Assembly: GCF_011303755.1 (NCBI RefSeq) | Contig: NZ_CP049885.1 | Span: forward strand, 850,001 to 914,000 | Source: Acidovorax sp. HDW3 | GTDB lineage: Bacteria; Pseudomonadota; Gammaproteobacteria; Burkholderiales; Burkholderiaceae_C | Direction of reading: 5' to 3' | Length of the DNA: 64,000 nucleotides | Part shown: positions 29,903 to 37,592 of the stretch, in pieces | How the letters are laid out: every line of letters starts with the position of its first letter | How positions within the stretch are numbered: position 1 is the first letter of the stretch | Position numbers and translations under genes: made by a program | Notes under the pieces: model-generated | Database searches by the model: none | The model's input: the letters and a program-made list of their open reading frames with translations, nothing else | Told to the model about the DNA's origin: nothing

Positions 29903-32658
29903 TGCAGGCCTCCCCAGCGCCCGAGGTCGTGCGCCTGGAGCAGGTGCGCCTGCACTACGGCAAGGTGCAGGCCCTGGCCGGCATCACGCTGGGGGTGCCA
30001 TCGGGCTGCATGGTGGGCCTGATCGGGCCGGACGGCGTGGGCAAGTCCAGCCTGCTGTCGCTGGTGGCTGGCGCGCGCGCGGTGCAAACCAGGCAAGGTG
30101 GAGGCCGCGTGCAGGTGCTGGGCGGCGACATGGCCAGCCGCCGCCACCGCGACGCCGTTTGCCCGCGCATCGCCTACATGCCGCAGGGCTTGGGCAAGAA
30201 CCTGTACCCGACGCTCTCGGTAGAGGAGAACCTGCAGTTCTTCGCACGCCTGTTCGGCCACGACGCCGCCGAACGGCGCCGGCGCATCGACGACCTCACC
30301 CACGCCACGGGCCTGCACAAGTTCCTCAGTCGGCCAGCGGGAAAGCTCTCCGGCGGCATGAAGCAGAAGCTGGGCCTGTGCTGCGCGCTGATCCACGACC
30401 CGGATCTGCTGATCCTGGACGAGCCGACCACGGGCGTGGACCCGCTGGCGCGCGCGCAGTTCTGGGACCTGATCGCGCGCATCCGCCAGGATCGGCCGGG
30501 CATGAGCGTGATTGTTGCCACGGCCTACATGGACGAGGCCCAGCGCTTCGACTGGCTGGTGGCCATGGACGACGGCCAGGTGCTGGCCACCGGCACGCCT
30601 GCCGAGTTGCTGGCGCGCACCGGCAGCGCCTCGCTGGAGGCCGCCTTCATCGCGCTGCTGCCCGAGGACAAGAAGCGCGGCCATGCGGCGGTCGAGATTC
30701 CGCCGCTGCAGGCGGCAGAGGACGACATCGCCATCGAGGCGCAGGATTTGACGATGCGCTTCGGCGATTTCGTCGCGGTCGATCACGTGTCGTTCCGCAT
30801 CCGTCGCGGCGAGATTTTTGGCTTCCTCGGCTCCAACGGCTGCGGCAAGAGCACGACGATGAAGATGCTCACGGGGCTGCTCGAAGCCAGCGAGGGCAGG
30901 GCCTGGCTGTTCGGCCATGAGGTGAACCCGAAGGACATCGCCACCCGCCGCCGCGTGGGCTACATGTCGCAGGCCTTCTCGCTCTATGGCGAGCTGACGG
31001 TGCGGCAGAACCTGGCGCTGCACGCGCGTTTGTTCCAGGTGCCCGAGGACGCAATTCCCGAGCGGGTGGCCGAGATGGAGCAACGCTTCGATCTTGCCGG
31101 GGTGCGGGACAGCCTGCCCGCGAGCCTGCCGCTGGGCCTGCGCCAGCGCCTGTCGCTGGCCGTGGCGATGGTGCACAAGCCCGAACTGCTGATCCTGGAC
31201 GAGCCGACCTCGGGCGTGGACCCGGTCGCGCGCGACGCCTTCTGGCGGCTGCTGGTGGAACTCTCGCGCCGCGACAAGGTGACGATCTTCATCTCCACCC
31301 ACTTCATGAACGAGGCCGAACGCTGCGACCGCATGTCGATGATGCACGCGGGCAAGGTGCTCGACAGCGACGTACCCGCAAAGCTGGTGGAGAAGCGCGG
31401 TGCGCAGAATTTGGAAGAGGCGTTCATCGGCTACCTGATCGAGGCCGGCGGCGGCGCGCCGAAGGCCGAGGCGCCCGCCGTTGCCGCAGCGCCAGCTCTG
31501 CAGCAGGCTGTCCCCGCGCACCGTCGGCGCAGCCGCTTCAGCCTGCAGCGCCTGGTCAGCTACCTGTGGCGCGAGTCGCTGGAGCTGCAGCGCGATCCGG
31601 TGCGTGCCACATTGGCATTCGCAGGCTCGCTGATCCTGATGCTCGTGATGGGCTACGGCATCAACATGGACGTGAACGATCTGAGCTATGCCGTGCTGGA
31701 TCGGGATCAGTCCAGTTTGAGCGAGAGCTACAAGCTGAGCCTGTCCGGCTCGCGCTACTTCGTGGAGCAGCCGCCGATCACCGATTACGCGGACATGGAT
31801 CGCCGCCTGGCCAGCGGCGAGCTGAGCCTGGCGCTGGAGATCCCGCCAGGCTTTGGCCGTGACGTGCTGCGCGCGCGCGAGGTGGTGATCGGCGCCTGGA
31901 TCGACGGCGCCATGCCATCCAGGGCCGAGACCGTCATGGGCTACGTACAGGGCATCCACCAGCACTGGCTGACCGAGCAGGCCACCGCGCGCAGCAACGG
32001 CCCAGCGGCCGGGCTGGCCGGCATCGAAACGCGCTTTCGCTACAACCCGGACGTCAAGAGCCTGCCGGCGATGGTGCCGGCGGTCGTGCCCCTGGTGCTG
32101 CTGATGCTGCCGGCCATGCTCACGGCGCTGGCCGTGGTGCGCGAGAAGGAGACCGGCTCGATCATCAACCTGTACGTCACGCCGGTCACGCGCACAGAGT
32201 TCCTGCTGGGCAAGCAACTGCCCTATGTGGCGCTGGCCGTGCTGAACTTCCTGCTCATGGCGCTGCTGTCCGTGACCGTCTTCGGGGTTCCGGTCAAGGG
32301 CAGCTTTACCACCCTGTTGCTCGCTGCGGTGGTCTTCAGCTTCTGTTCCACCGGCTTGGGCCTGCTGGCGTCGAGCATCACCAAAAGCCAGGTCGCGGCG
32401 ATGTTTTTCGCCATGATCGGCACGGTCATGCCGGCCATGCAGTTCTCCGGAATGAACGACCCGGTCTCCTCGCTGCAGGGCGGTGCGCGCGTGCTGGGCC
32501 AGATCTACCCGGCCACCCACATGATCGATGTCAGCCGGGGGGTGTTCAACAAGGCGCTGCACTTCGGCGACCTGGGCGCCTCGCTCCTTCCCATGCTGAT
32601 CGCCGCGCCGCTCATCGTGGGCGCCTCGATCCTGCTGCTGCGCAAACAGGAGCGCTAG
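29899..32658 (+). CDS. RbbA-like ABC transporter: two ATPase domains fused to a permease
   Basis: A 919-residue fusion resembling E. coli RbbA/YhiH (911). The order is ABC domain 1 (Walker [10 protein letters not shown], signature [12 protein letters not shown], Walker [14 protein letters not shown]), ABC domain 2 (GSNGCGKST, degenerate signature [25 protein letters not shown]), then from residue ~540 a complete ABC-2 permease domain with N-terminal helix, periplasmic domain and five C-terminal helices. E. coli RbbA was first studied as a ribosome-associated ATPase; the domain layout here indicates export. Its partner permease downstream is interrupted. Confidence 0.9.
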   Translation: MMQASPAPEVVRLEQVRLHYGKVQALAGITLGVPSGCMVGLIGPDGVGKSSLLSLVAGARAVQTRQGGGRVQVLGGDMASRRHRDAVCPRIAYMPQGLGKNLYPTLSVEENLQFFARLFGHDAAERRRRIDDLTHATGLHKFLSRPAGKLSGGMKQKLGLCCALIHDPDLLILDEPTTGVDPLARAQFWDLIARIRQDRPGMSVIVATAYMDEAQRFDWLVAMDDGQVLATGTPAELLARTGSASLEAAFIALLPEDKKRGHAAVEIPPLQAAEDDIAIEAQDLTMRFGDFVAVDHVSFRIRRGEIFGFLGSNGCGKSTTMKMLTGLLEASEGRAWLFGHEVNPKDIATRRRVGYMSQAFSLYGELTVRQNLALHARLFQVPEDAIPERVAEMEQRFDLAGVRDSLPASLPLGLRQRLSLAVAMVHKPELLILDEPTSGVDPVARDAFWRLLVELSRRDKVTIFISTHFMNEAERCDRMSMMHAGKVLDSDVPAKLVEKRGAQNLEEAFIGYLIEAGGGAPKAEAPAVAAAPALQQAVPAHRRRSRFSLQRLVSYLWRESLELQRDPVRATLAFAGSLILMLVMGYGINMDVNDLSYAVLDRDQSSLSESYKLSLSGSRYFVEQPPITDYADMDRRLASGELSLALEIPPGFGRDVLRAREVVIGAWIDGAMPSRAETVMGYVQGIHQHWLTEQATARSNGPAAGLAGIETRFRYNPDVKSLPAMVPAVVPLVLLMLPAMLTALAVVREKETGSIINLYVTPVTRTEFLLGKQLPYVALAVLNFLLMALLSVTVFGVPVKGSFTTLLLAAVVFSFCSTGLGLLASSITKSQVAAMFFAMIGTVMPAMQFSGMNDPVSSLQGGARVLGQIYPATHMIDVSRGVFNKALHFGDLGASLLPMLIAAPLIVGASILLLRKQER

Positions 32659-32666
32659 TATGAAGA

Positions 32667-32733
32667 AACCCCCACGTCGCTTCGCTCCTGCCCCCCGAGG
32701 GGGCGGTCAGTGCCTTCGGGCGGCCGGGCGCCA
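32667..32733. repeat. GC-rich CCCCCGAGGGGGC intergenic element
   Basis: Between the RbbA-like gene and the last permease lies a stretch with CCCCCACGTCGCTTCGCTCC, then CCCCCCGAGGGGG and CTTCGGGCGGCCGGGCG. The CCCCC-GA-GGGGG core is a short hairpin. I recall similar sequences as repeated intergenic elements in Burkholderiales; only one copy is in this window, so its repeat status is from memory. Confidence 0.5.
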
Positions 32734-32738
32734 CTGAC

Positions 32739-33866
32739 ATGCGCCAATTCCTCTCCAACATCTACCGCCTGGGCATCAAGGAGCTGTGGAGCCTGCGGCG
32801 CGACCCAACCATGCTGGTGCTGATCGCCTTTGTGTTCACCCTGGGCGTGTACACCGGCGCCACGGCCATGCCCGAGACGCTGAACAACGCGTCCATCGCG
32901 ATCGTGGACGAGGACCAGTCGCCGCTGTCGCAGCGCATGGTCTCGGCCCTGTATCCGCCGCAATTCAGCAAGCCGCAGATGATCGCCTGGTCGCAGATGG
33001 ATCGCGGCATGGACGCGGGGCTGTACACCTTCGTGATGGTGATTCCGCGCAACTTCCAGCGCGACCTGCTGGCGGGCCGCTCACCCCAGATCCAGCTCAA
33101 CGTGGACGCCACGCGCATGAGCCAGGCCTTCACGGGCAGCGGCTACGTGCAGTAGATCGTCATGGGCGAGATCGGTGAATTCGCCCAGCGCTACCGGGCC
33201 AGCGCCGTCCCGCCGGTGGATCTGGCCCTGCGCGCGCGCTTCAATCCCGCGCTGCAGCCGTCCTGGTTCGGCAGCCTGGTGGAGGTCATCGACTACATCA
33301 CCATGCTGTCCATCGTCCTGGCCGGCGCGGCGCTGATCCGCGAGCGCGAGCACGGCACCATCGAGCACCTGCTGGTCATGCCGGTGACGCCCGCGCAGAT
33401 CATGCTGGCCAAGGTCTGGTCCATGGGGCTCGTGGTGCTGCTGGCGTGCTGGGTGTCGATCACCTTCGTCGTGCGCGGGTTGCTGCACGTGCCGGTGGCC
33501 GGCTCGCTGCCGCTGTTTTTTGCGGGCGCGGCGCTGTGCGTATTTGCCACGACCGCCATGGGCATCTTCATGGCCACGGTGGCGCGCAACATGCCGCAGT
33601 TCGGCATGTTGATGATCCTGATCATCCTGCCGCTGCAGATGCTCTCGGGCGGCAGCTCCCCGCGCGAGAGCATGCCCGAGCTGGTGCAGCACATCATGCT
33701 GCTGGCGCCGACCACGCACTTCGTCAAGCTGGGGCAGGCCATCCTGTTCCGTGGCGCCGGGCTGGACGTGGTGTGGCCGCAGTTCGTGGCGCTGGCGCTG
33801 ATCGGCGGCGTGCTGTTCGCGCTGTCGCTGCAGCGCTTTCGCAAAACCATCGCGCAGATGGCCTGA
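32739..33866 (+). pseudogene. YhhJ-like ABC-2 permease with in-frame amber codon
   Basis: The reading frame from 32739 encodes an ABC-2 permease N-terminal half ending GSGYVQ, then TAG at 33153-33155, then continues in the same frame from IVMGEIGEFAQRYR through the C-terminal five-helix block with REREHGTIEHLLVMPVTPAQI. The whole span is 375 codons, the size of E. coli YhhJ. The stop lies where a second Gln codon would fit the family, suggesting CAG to TAG. Unless suppressed, the product is truncated in the periplasmic domain. A restart at ATG 33162 would give only the C-terminal half. Confidence 0.88.
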
Positions 33867-33917
33867 CCATGGAACAGCACATCTGCCTCGCTCAACCTGA
33901 CCTACGGGAACAATGCC

Positions 33918-34403
33918 ATGTACTCAAAACTTCTGGTGCCGCTCGACCACAGTGCGACCGCCCACCATGCCCTCGATCATGCGGCCGTCCTCGCGCGCAT
34001 GAGCGGCGCGACCATCGTCCTGTTGCACGTGATCGAGGAGCTCAAGCACGCCAACGGCTTTGAACGACCCAAGGTCTACATCGAGGAAGTCCGGCCCGGC
34101 TTCCTGGCTGCCGGCCAGGCATTGCTGGACCAGGCTGCGCAGCGCCTGCGCCAGGATGGCATCGCGGTGGAGACCGTTTTGCTCGAGAGCAAGGGTGAGC
34201 GTGCATCAACCCTCATCGTCCAACAGGCCGACGCCGCGCGCTGCGACCTGGTCGTCCTGGGCACCCATGGCCGCCGTGGCATCGACCGCGTGATGATGGG
34301 CAGCGATGCCGAGCAGGTGGTGCGGTTGGCCACGGTGCCGGTCATGCTCGTGCGCCAGAGCCATCAGGCCATGGCGCGCCCGAGCGAGGCCGGGGCGAAG
34401 TAA
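33918..34403 (+). CDS. Universal stress protein (UspA family)
   Basis: A 161-residue single-domain Usp protein. The N-terminal strand MYSKLLVPLDHSATAHHAL carries the family Asp, and the ATP-binding motif is VVLGTHGRRGIDRVMMGSDAEQVVRLATVPVMLVR (G-x2-G-x9-G-S/T type), so it is of the nucleotide-binding kind. It follows the broken permease by about 50 bases on the same strand. Its specific stress role cannot be inferred. Confidence 0.9.
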   Translation: MYSKLLVPLDHSATAHHALDHAAVLARMSGATIVLLHVIEELKHANGFERPKVYIEEVRPGFLAAGQALLDQAAQRLRQDGIAVETVLLESKGERASTLIVQQADAARCDLVVLGTHGRRGIDRVMMGSDAEQVVRLATVPVMLVRQSHQAMARPSEAGAK

Positions 34404-34479
34404 GTGCGCAGTCGCTCGGCGCTGGCAGGCGCAAAGAGAACGACATGGGCCTGGTGATGGCGCCTGATGTTGCCTGTGC

Positions 34480-35562
34480 TGTCCAGTCTCGTATGATCAT
34501 ATGCCACACAGGAGTTGGGCATTCTTCCAAGCAAGAGAGGTAATGCGCAACGTGGTGGAATCCTTCAAACAGGAGCAATCGACATGAGCCAAGTGCACGC
34601 GCAAGCACGAACCACACCGCGTACGAGAGCCGAGATTAAAGCTTCGTCAGCATCGATTGCAGAGCTGGCCGATCGCTACAACATCAACCGTGCGACAGCA
34701 CGCAAATGGAAGCACCGAGACAGCCCGGATGATCTCTCGCACCGTCCGCACACGCTGCATACCACGCTCTCGCCCGTGCAAGAGGCCATCGCTGTGGAGC
34801 TGCGCCGCCTGCTGTTTCTGCCCCTGGATGACCTGCTGGCGGTGGTGCGAGAGTTTGTGAACCCGCAGGTCTCCCGTGCAGGTCTGGATCGTTGCTTGCG
34901 CCGCCACGGTGTCTCCAGTTTGCGTGAACTTCAGGCCCAGGCCCAGGCCGACGCAGGCACTGCTGACAAGCCCGTCAAGACCTTCAAGGACTATGAACCA
35001 GGCTTTGTGCATGTGGACATCAAATACCTGCCGCAGATGCCCGACGAGCGCCAGCGGCGCTATCTGTTCGTGGCCATAGACCGGGCAACGCGCTGGGTGT
35101 TCATGCACATCTATGCCGACCAGAGCGAGGACTCCAGCGTGGACTTCCTGGAGCGTCTGGAGCGTGCAGCGCCCATGAAGATCGTCAAACTACTCACCGA
35201 CAACGGCAGTCAGTTCACGGATCGGTTCACGAACAAAAAACGCGAACCCAGCGGGCGGCACAAGTTCGATATGCGCTGCAAGGCGTTGGGCATTGAGCAC
35301 CGGCTGTGTCCGCCGCGTCACCCGCAGACCAACGGCATGGTGGAGCGTTTCAACGGGCGTATCAGCGAAATCGTCAGGCAAACGCGCTTTGCATCCGCAG
35401 CGCAGCTGGAGGCCACATTGATGAACTACGTCAAAACCTACAACCACCAGATTCCACAGCGTGCACTCAAGCACGTTTCACCCGTTCAGGCGTTGAAGGA
35501 TTGGTATGCAAAAAAACCGGAATTGTTCAAGAAGCGTGTTTACAAACAGGCGGGACTTGACA
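34480..35562 (+). mobile_element. IS481-family insertion sequence
   Basis: A ~1.08-kb element holding one DDE transposase. The right end reads CGGGACTTGACA (35551-35562). The left end TGTCCAGTCTCG (34480-34491) matches its inverse at 10 of 12 positions, so these are the proposed terminal inverted repeats. No clear target-site duplication is visible at these coordinates, so the boundaries are tentative. It sits between the exporter/usp block and the toxin-antitoxin pair. Confidence 0.65.
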
Positions 35563-35579
35563 CATATCAAGCTCCTTGA
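34584..35579 (+). CDS. IS481-family transposase
   Basis: A 331-residue transposase. The N-terminal helix-turn-helix is SIAELADRYNINRATARKWKHR. The rve integrase core shows the three catalytic acids: Asp in FVHVDIKYLPQ, Asp in LLTDNGSQFTD, and Glu in NGMVERFNGRISE. The frame is intact. The ATG at 34584 is preferred; an upstream start at 34515 would add 23 residues. The stop lies 17 bases outside the proposed right terminal repeat. Confidence 0.92.
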   Translation: MSQVHAQARTTPRTRAEIKASSASIAELADRYNINRATARKWKHRDSPDDLSHRPHTLHTTLSPVQEAIAVELRRLLFLPLDDLLAVVREFVNPQVSRAGLDRCLRRHGVSSLRELQAQAQADAGTADKPVKTFKDYEPGFVHVDIKYLPQMPDERQRRYLFVAIDRATRWVFMHIYADQSEDSSVDFLERLERAAPMKIVKLLTDNGSQFTDRFTNKKREPSGRHKFDMRCKALGIEHRLCPPRHPQTNGMVERFNGRISEIVRQTRFASAAQLEATLMNYVKTYNHQIPQRALKHVSPVQALKDWYAKKPELFKKRVYKQAGLDTYQAP

Positions 35580-35664
35580 TTCAACACCGCCCCAAAGATA
35601 AACGAGGCAGCAAAGTTTCGCAACACAAAAATAGCGTCTTTCATTGAGGCTGAGCTCACCACCA

Positions 35665-36279
35665 TCATCGTGAGTAGGCGATAAATTTACCCAGTGGCTC
35701 GGCGGTCATGCCGTAGGCCTGGCACGCTTGGTTCCACTGCTCTTGAGCGGCTTCGTCCAGCGCCCCCCATTCAATATCGTCGGGGTGCAAGCCCATCTCC
35801 CCCCATTCCTGGTCACGCAGGAGGTCAGCCAATGCCCAGGCGGGATGCAGTGATGGCAGAACCTCCTTCGCGTGGCGAACGATGCCCTGCGCAGCCTGCT
35901 TGAACCACTTGGCACCCCGAAAATCCATCTCGTAGGGGTTGACGCGATAGCGCCGCTGGCTGGCGTTCACGGCCACCTGTGGGCGTGACGGAATCTGGGT
36001 GGTCCAGCCGGCCCGGCGCAGAACCTCAATGCCCACCAGCACAGCAGAGGGCATTGCCATGAGAACAGCGCGCTCCCATTGTGGCTGCGGGTTTCGCACC
36101 AGGTTGGCATAGACATCGCTGTGCCCGCCCAGGGGCGCCACAAGCTCCCGCTCCTTCCAGAGGTAGAGGTACTGCGAAGCGGTCTTTGAATCGAACCCAT
36201 GCCTTACCGTGAGGTCGCTGCCACGGAAGAGCTCGGGCAGGGAGCGCAGTCTTTCGTGCGCCGAGATGTACGGGGTCAT
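35665..36279 (-). CDS. AbiEi-like antitoxin of a type IV toxin-antitoxin pair
   Basis: A 204-residue protein. The N-terminal ~60 residues look like a winged helix (ELFRGSDLTVRHGFDSKTASQYLYLWKERELVAPLG), and the remainder matches the general pattern of AbiEi-family C-terminal antitoxin domains (LMAMPSAVLVGIEVLRRAGW). Its start overlaps the toxin stop by ATGA, so it is translated after the toxin, the reverse of the classical abiEi-abiEii order. The winged helix probably autoregulates through the palindrome at 37152-37173. Family assignment is from pattern and context. Confidence 0.7.
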   Translation of the reverse strand: MTPYISAHERLRSLPELFRGSDLTVRHGFDSKTASQYLYLWKERELVAPLGGHSDVYANLVRNPQPQWERAVLMAMPSAVLVGIEVLRRAGWTTQIPSRPQVAVNASQRRYRVNPYEMDFRGAKWFKQAAQGIVRHAKEVLPSLHPAWALADLLRDQEWGEMGLHPDDIEWGALDEAAQEQWNQACQAYGMTAEPLGKFIAYSR

Positions 36280-37151
36280 CGGCGATACCCATCGTTTTCG
36301 TGCTGCACAGCAAGGGTGCGCATCACGTCAATGCCTTGGTCCAGTGCGAGGATTGCAGAACTGGCCATCTCTCCAGCCAGATGCGCATCCATCGGCCAGG
36401 TCGGAGGCAGCCAGCGCCGCAGATCTTTGGCGATGGCCGGGGCTGCATCCCGCAGCTCGGCCCTGCGGCCGAAGGACTTTTCAAGCCAGCCTTGAGCGGT
36501 CTCGTTCGGGTAGGTGAGCAGCCTGACGCTCAGCTTTTCCTGCGTAACGCTTTCGATCGCATGGTGTCGAATGAGCCAGTGCAGATCGAACACATCACGC
36601 GGCTTGAGGTAGCTGCGCGCTGCCAGCGCAAAGACCTTGTCGGCATAAATCTCGGACAGTTCCGCTGTCGGGACAAACGTTTGCAGACCGGCATTGGCCC
36701 CATTCAAGATGCGCACTGGCGCAACCGTCACGCCCACCTCCCCAAGGGCGTGGTCTTCAGTTTTCCACAGCTCCACCTTCACGTGGACGCCGCCGATGAG
36801 GTTTTCGCCTCCGACGACGACCATGAAAGAGTGGGGATTGCGGCCGTCTTTGGCTGGCTTGACGGACACTGACGCCCCTTCAGGGAGCGCCAAGTTGTAC
36901 TGCAGCCGCTGTAGTACGGCAGACTCGATGGTGTTCAGCTTGAGCGAGGACTTGACGAGGAAATCCAGATCCTCGGAGAGCCGTGGCGAACCATGCGCCA
37001 GGTGCAAGCTGGTGCCCCCCTGGAACACCAGGTCGCCGGCAGTCCAGCGGCGGGATGACATCAGCGCCTGCAGCGTCGCTACATGCAGGGTCTGCCGTAG
37101 ATCGAAGGCTTCAGAGGGGGAAAGGATGCGCCGAGCCATAAACGTAAACAT
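36276..37151 (-). CDS. AbiEii-like nucleotidyltransferase toxin
   Basis: A 291-residue nucleotidyltransferase-like toxin (AbiEii/AbiGii family). The active-site signature is GGTSLHL at residues 45-51 followed by SEDLDF at 59-64, the GGT...S-x-D-x-D pattern of GTP-dependent NTases. Later features include KVELW and a DKVFAL...KPRDVFDLHWL block, also typical of the family. In phage-defence systems of this type the toxin modifies tRNA or other targets to cause growth arrest. The start may be ATG 37151 or 37139 (MARRIL). No ribosome site is evident for either, so the transcript may be nearly leaderless. Confidence 0.82.
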   Translation of the reverse strand: MFTFMARRILSPSEAFDLRQTLHVATLQALMSSRRWTAGDLVFQGGTSLHLAHGSPRLSEDLDFLVKSSLKLNTIESAVLQRLQYNLALPEGASVSVKPAKDGRNPHSFMVVVGGENLIGGVHVKVELWKTEDHALGEVGVTVAPVRILNGANAGLQTFVPTAELSEIYADKVFALAARSYLKPRDVFDLHWLIRHHAIESVTQEKLSVRLLTYPNETAQGWLEKSFGRRAELRDAAPAIAKDLRRWLPPTWPMDAHLAGEMASSAILALDQGIDVMRTLAVQHENDGYRR

Positions 37152-37173
37152 TTATCTAAAATTTGTTAGATAA
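37152..37173. promoter_or_regulatory. Palindromic operator ahead of the AbiE-type pair
   Basis: TTATCTAA (37152-37159), 6-base spacer, TTAGATAA (37166-37173): a perfect 8-bp inverted repeat directly abutting the first possible toxin start codon. It is A/T-rich in a GC-rich region and overlaps the likely promoter -10. It is best read as the autoregulatory operator bound by the winged-helix antitoxin. Confidence 0.65.
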
Positions 37174-37433
37174 GTTTAGCATTTTTGATGCAGGGCACAA
37201 GCCCTGTGCTTCGGGCCGGCAGGGCCTCCCAGTCGGTCAAGCCGAGGATGTTCGGCGCCGAAGTAGTACAGCGCACCATAGGTTTCCATCAAGTAGCCGC
37301 TCTGGGACTCGTTGGCTACCGGGTTGATGGCGAAAAGCGAAACCACTCAATAGCGCGAGGGGCGGTTTGCGGGGTGAAGGGTGGAGGCGCGCCGCTGGCG
37401 GTATGGCCGTGGCGGCTCATGGCTGGGCCTCTA
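37174..37433. other. Gap between toxin gene and MITE-like element
   Basis: About 260 bases without a supported gene. A small hairpin CAGGGC-ACAA-GCCCTG lies at 37191-37206. Read on the minus strand, 37210-37330 gives an open stretch including QSGYLMETYGALYYFGAEH; this might be a remnant of a lost gene, but I do not recognise it. Confidence 0.5.
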
Positions 37434-37592
37434 GTGTCCTGAATTGGAAAGTCGATGAACAAATCACCCGAATATCGGCGCCATGCAGCGTCGCCAATCC
37501 TCGCCATAGCGACGGCTATAGCTGCGGTTTGCGCCTTGCCTGGCACCGATCCCGGTCGATTTGTTTCTCAACGAACCTCCAACTCAGGACAC
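37434..37592. mobile_element. MITE-like element overlapping the recB 3' end
   Basis: Begins GTGTCCTGAATTGGAAAGTC at 37434 and ends with the near-inverse GAACCTCCAACTCAGGACAC at 37592. The similarity of the inverted ends extends inward for about 30 bases, to GAACAAATC and GATTTGTTTCTC. Total length is 159 bp with no transposase. The recB stop codon (37584-37586) lies inside the right inverted repeat. No target duplication was identified. The parent transposon is not in the window. Confidence 0.6.

Noticed and set aside
37316-37546. A 76-codon minus-strand gene in the MITE-like region
   Set aside because: It crosses the element boundary, has no ribosome site and no known motif.
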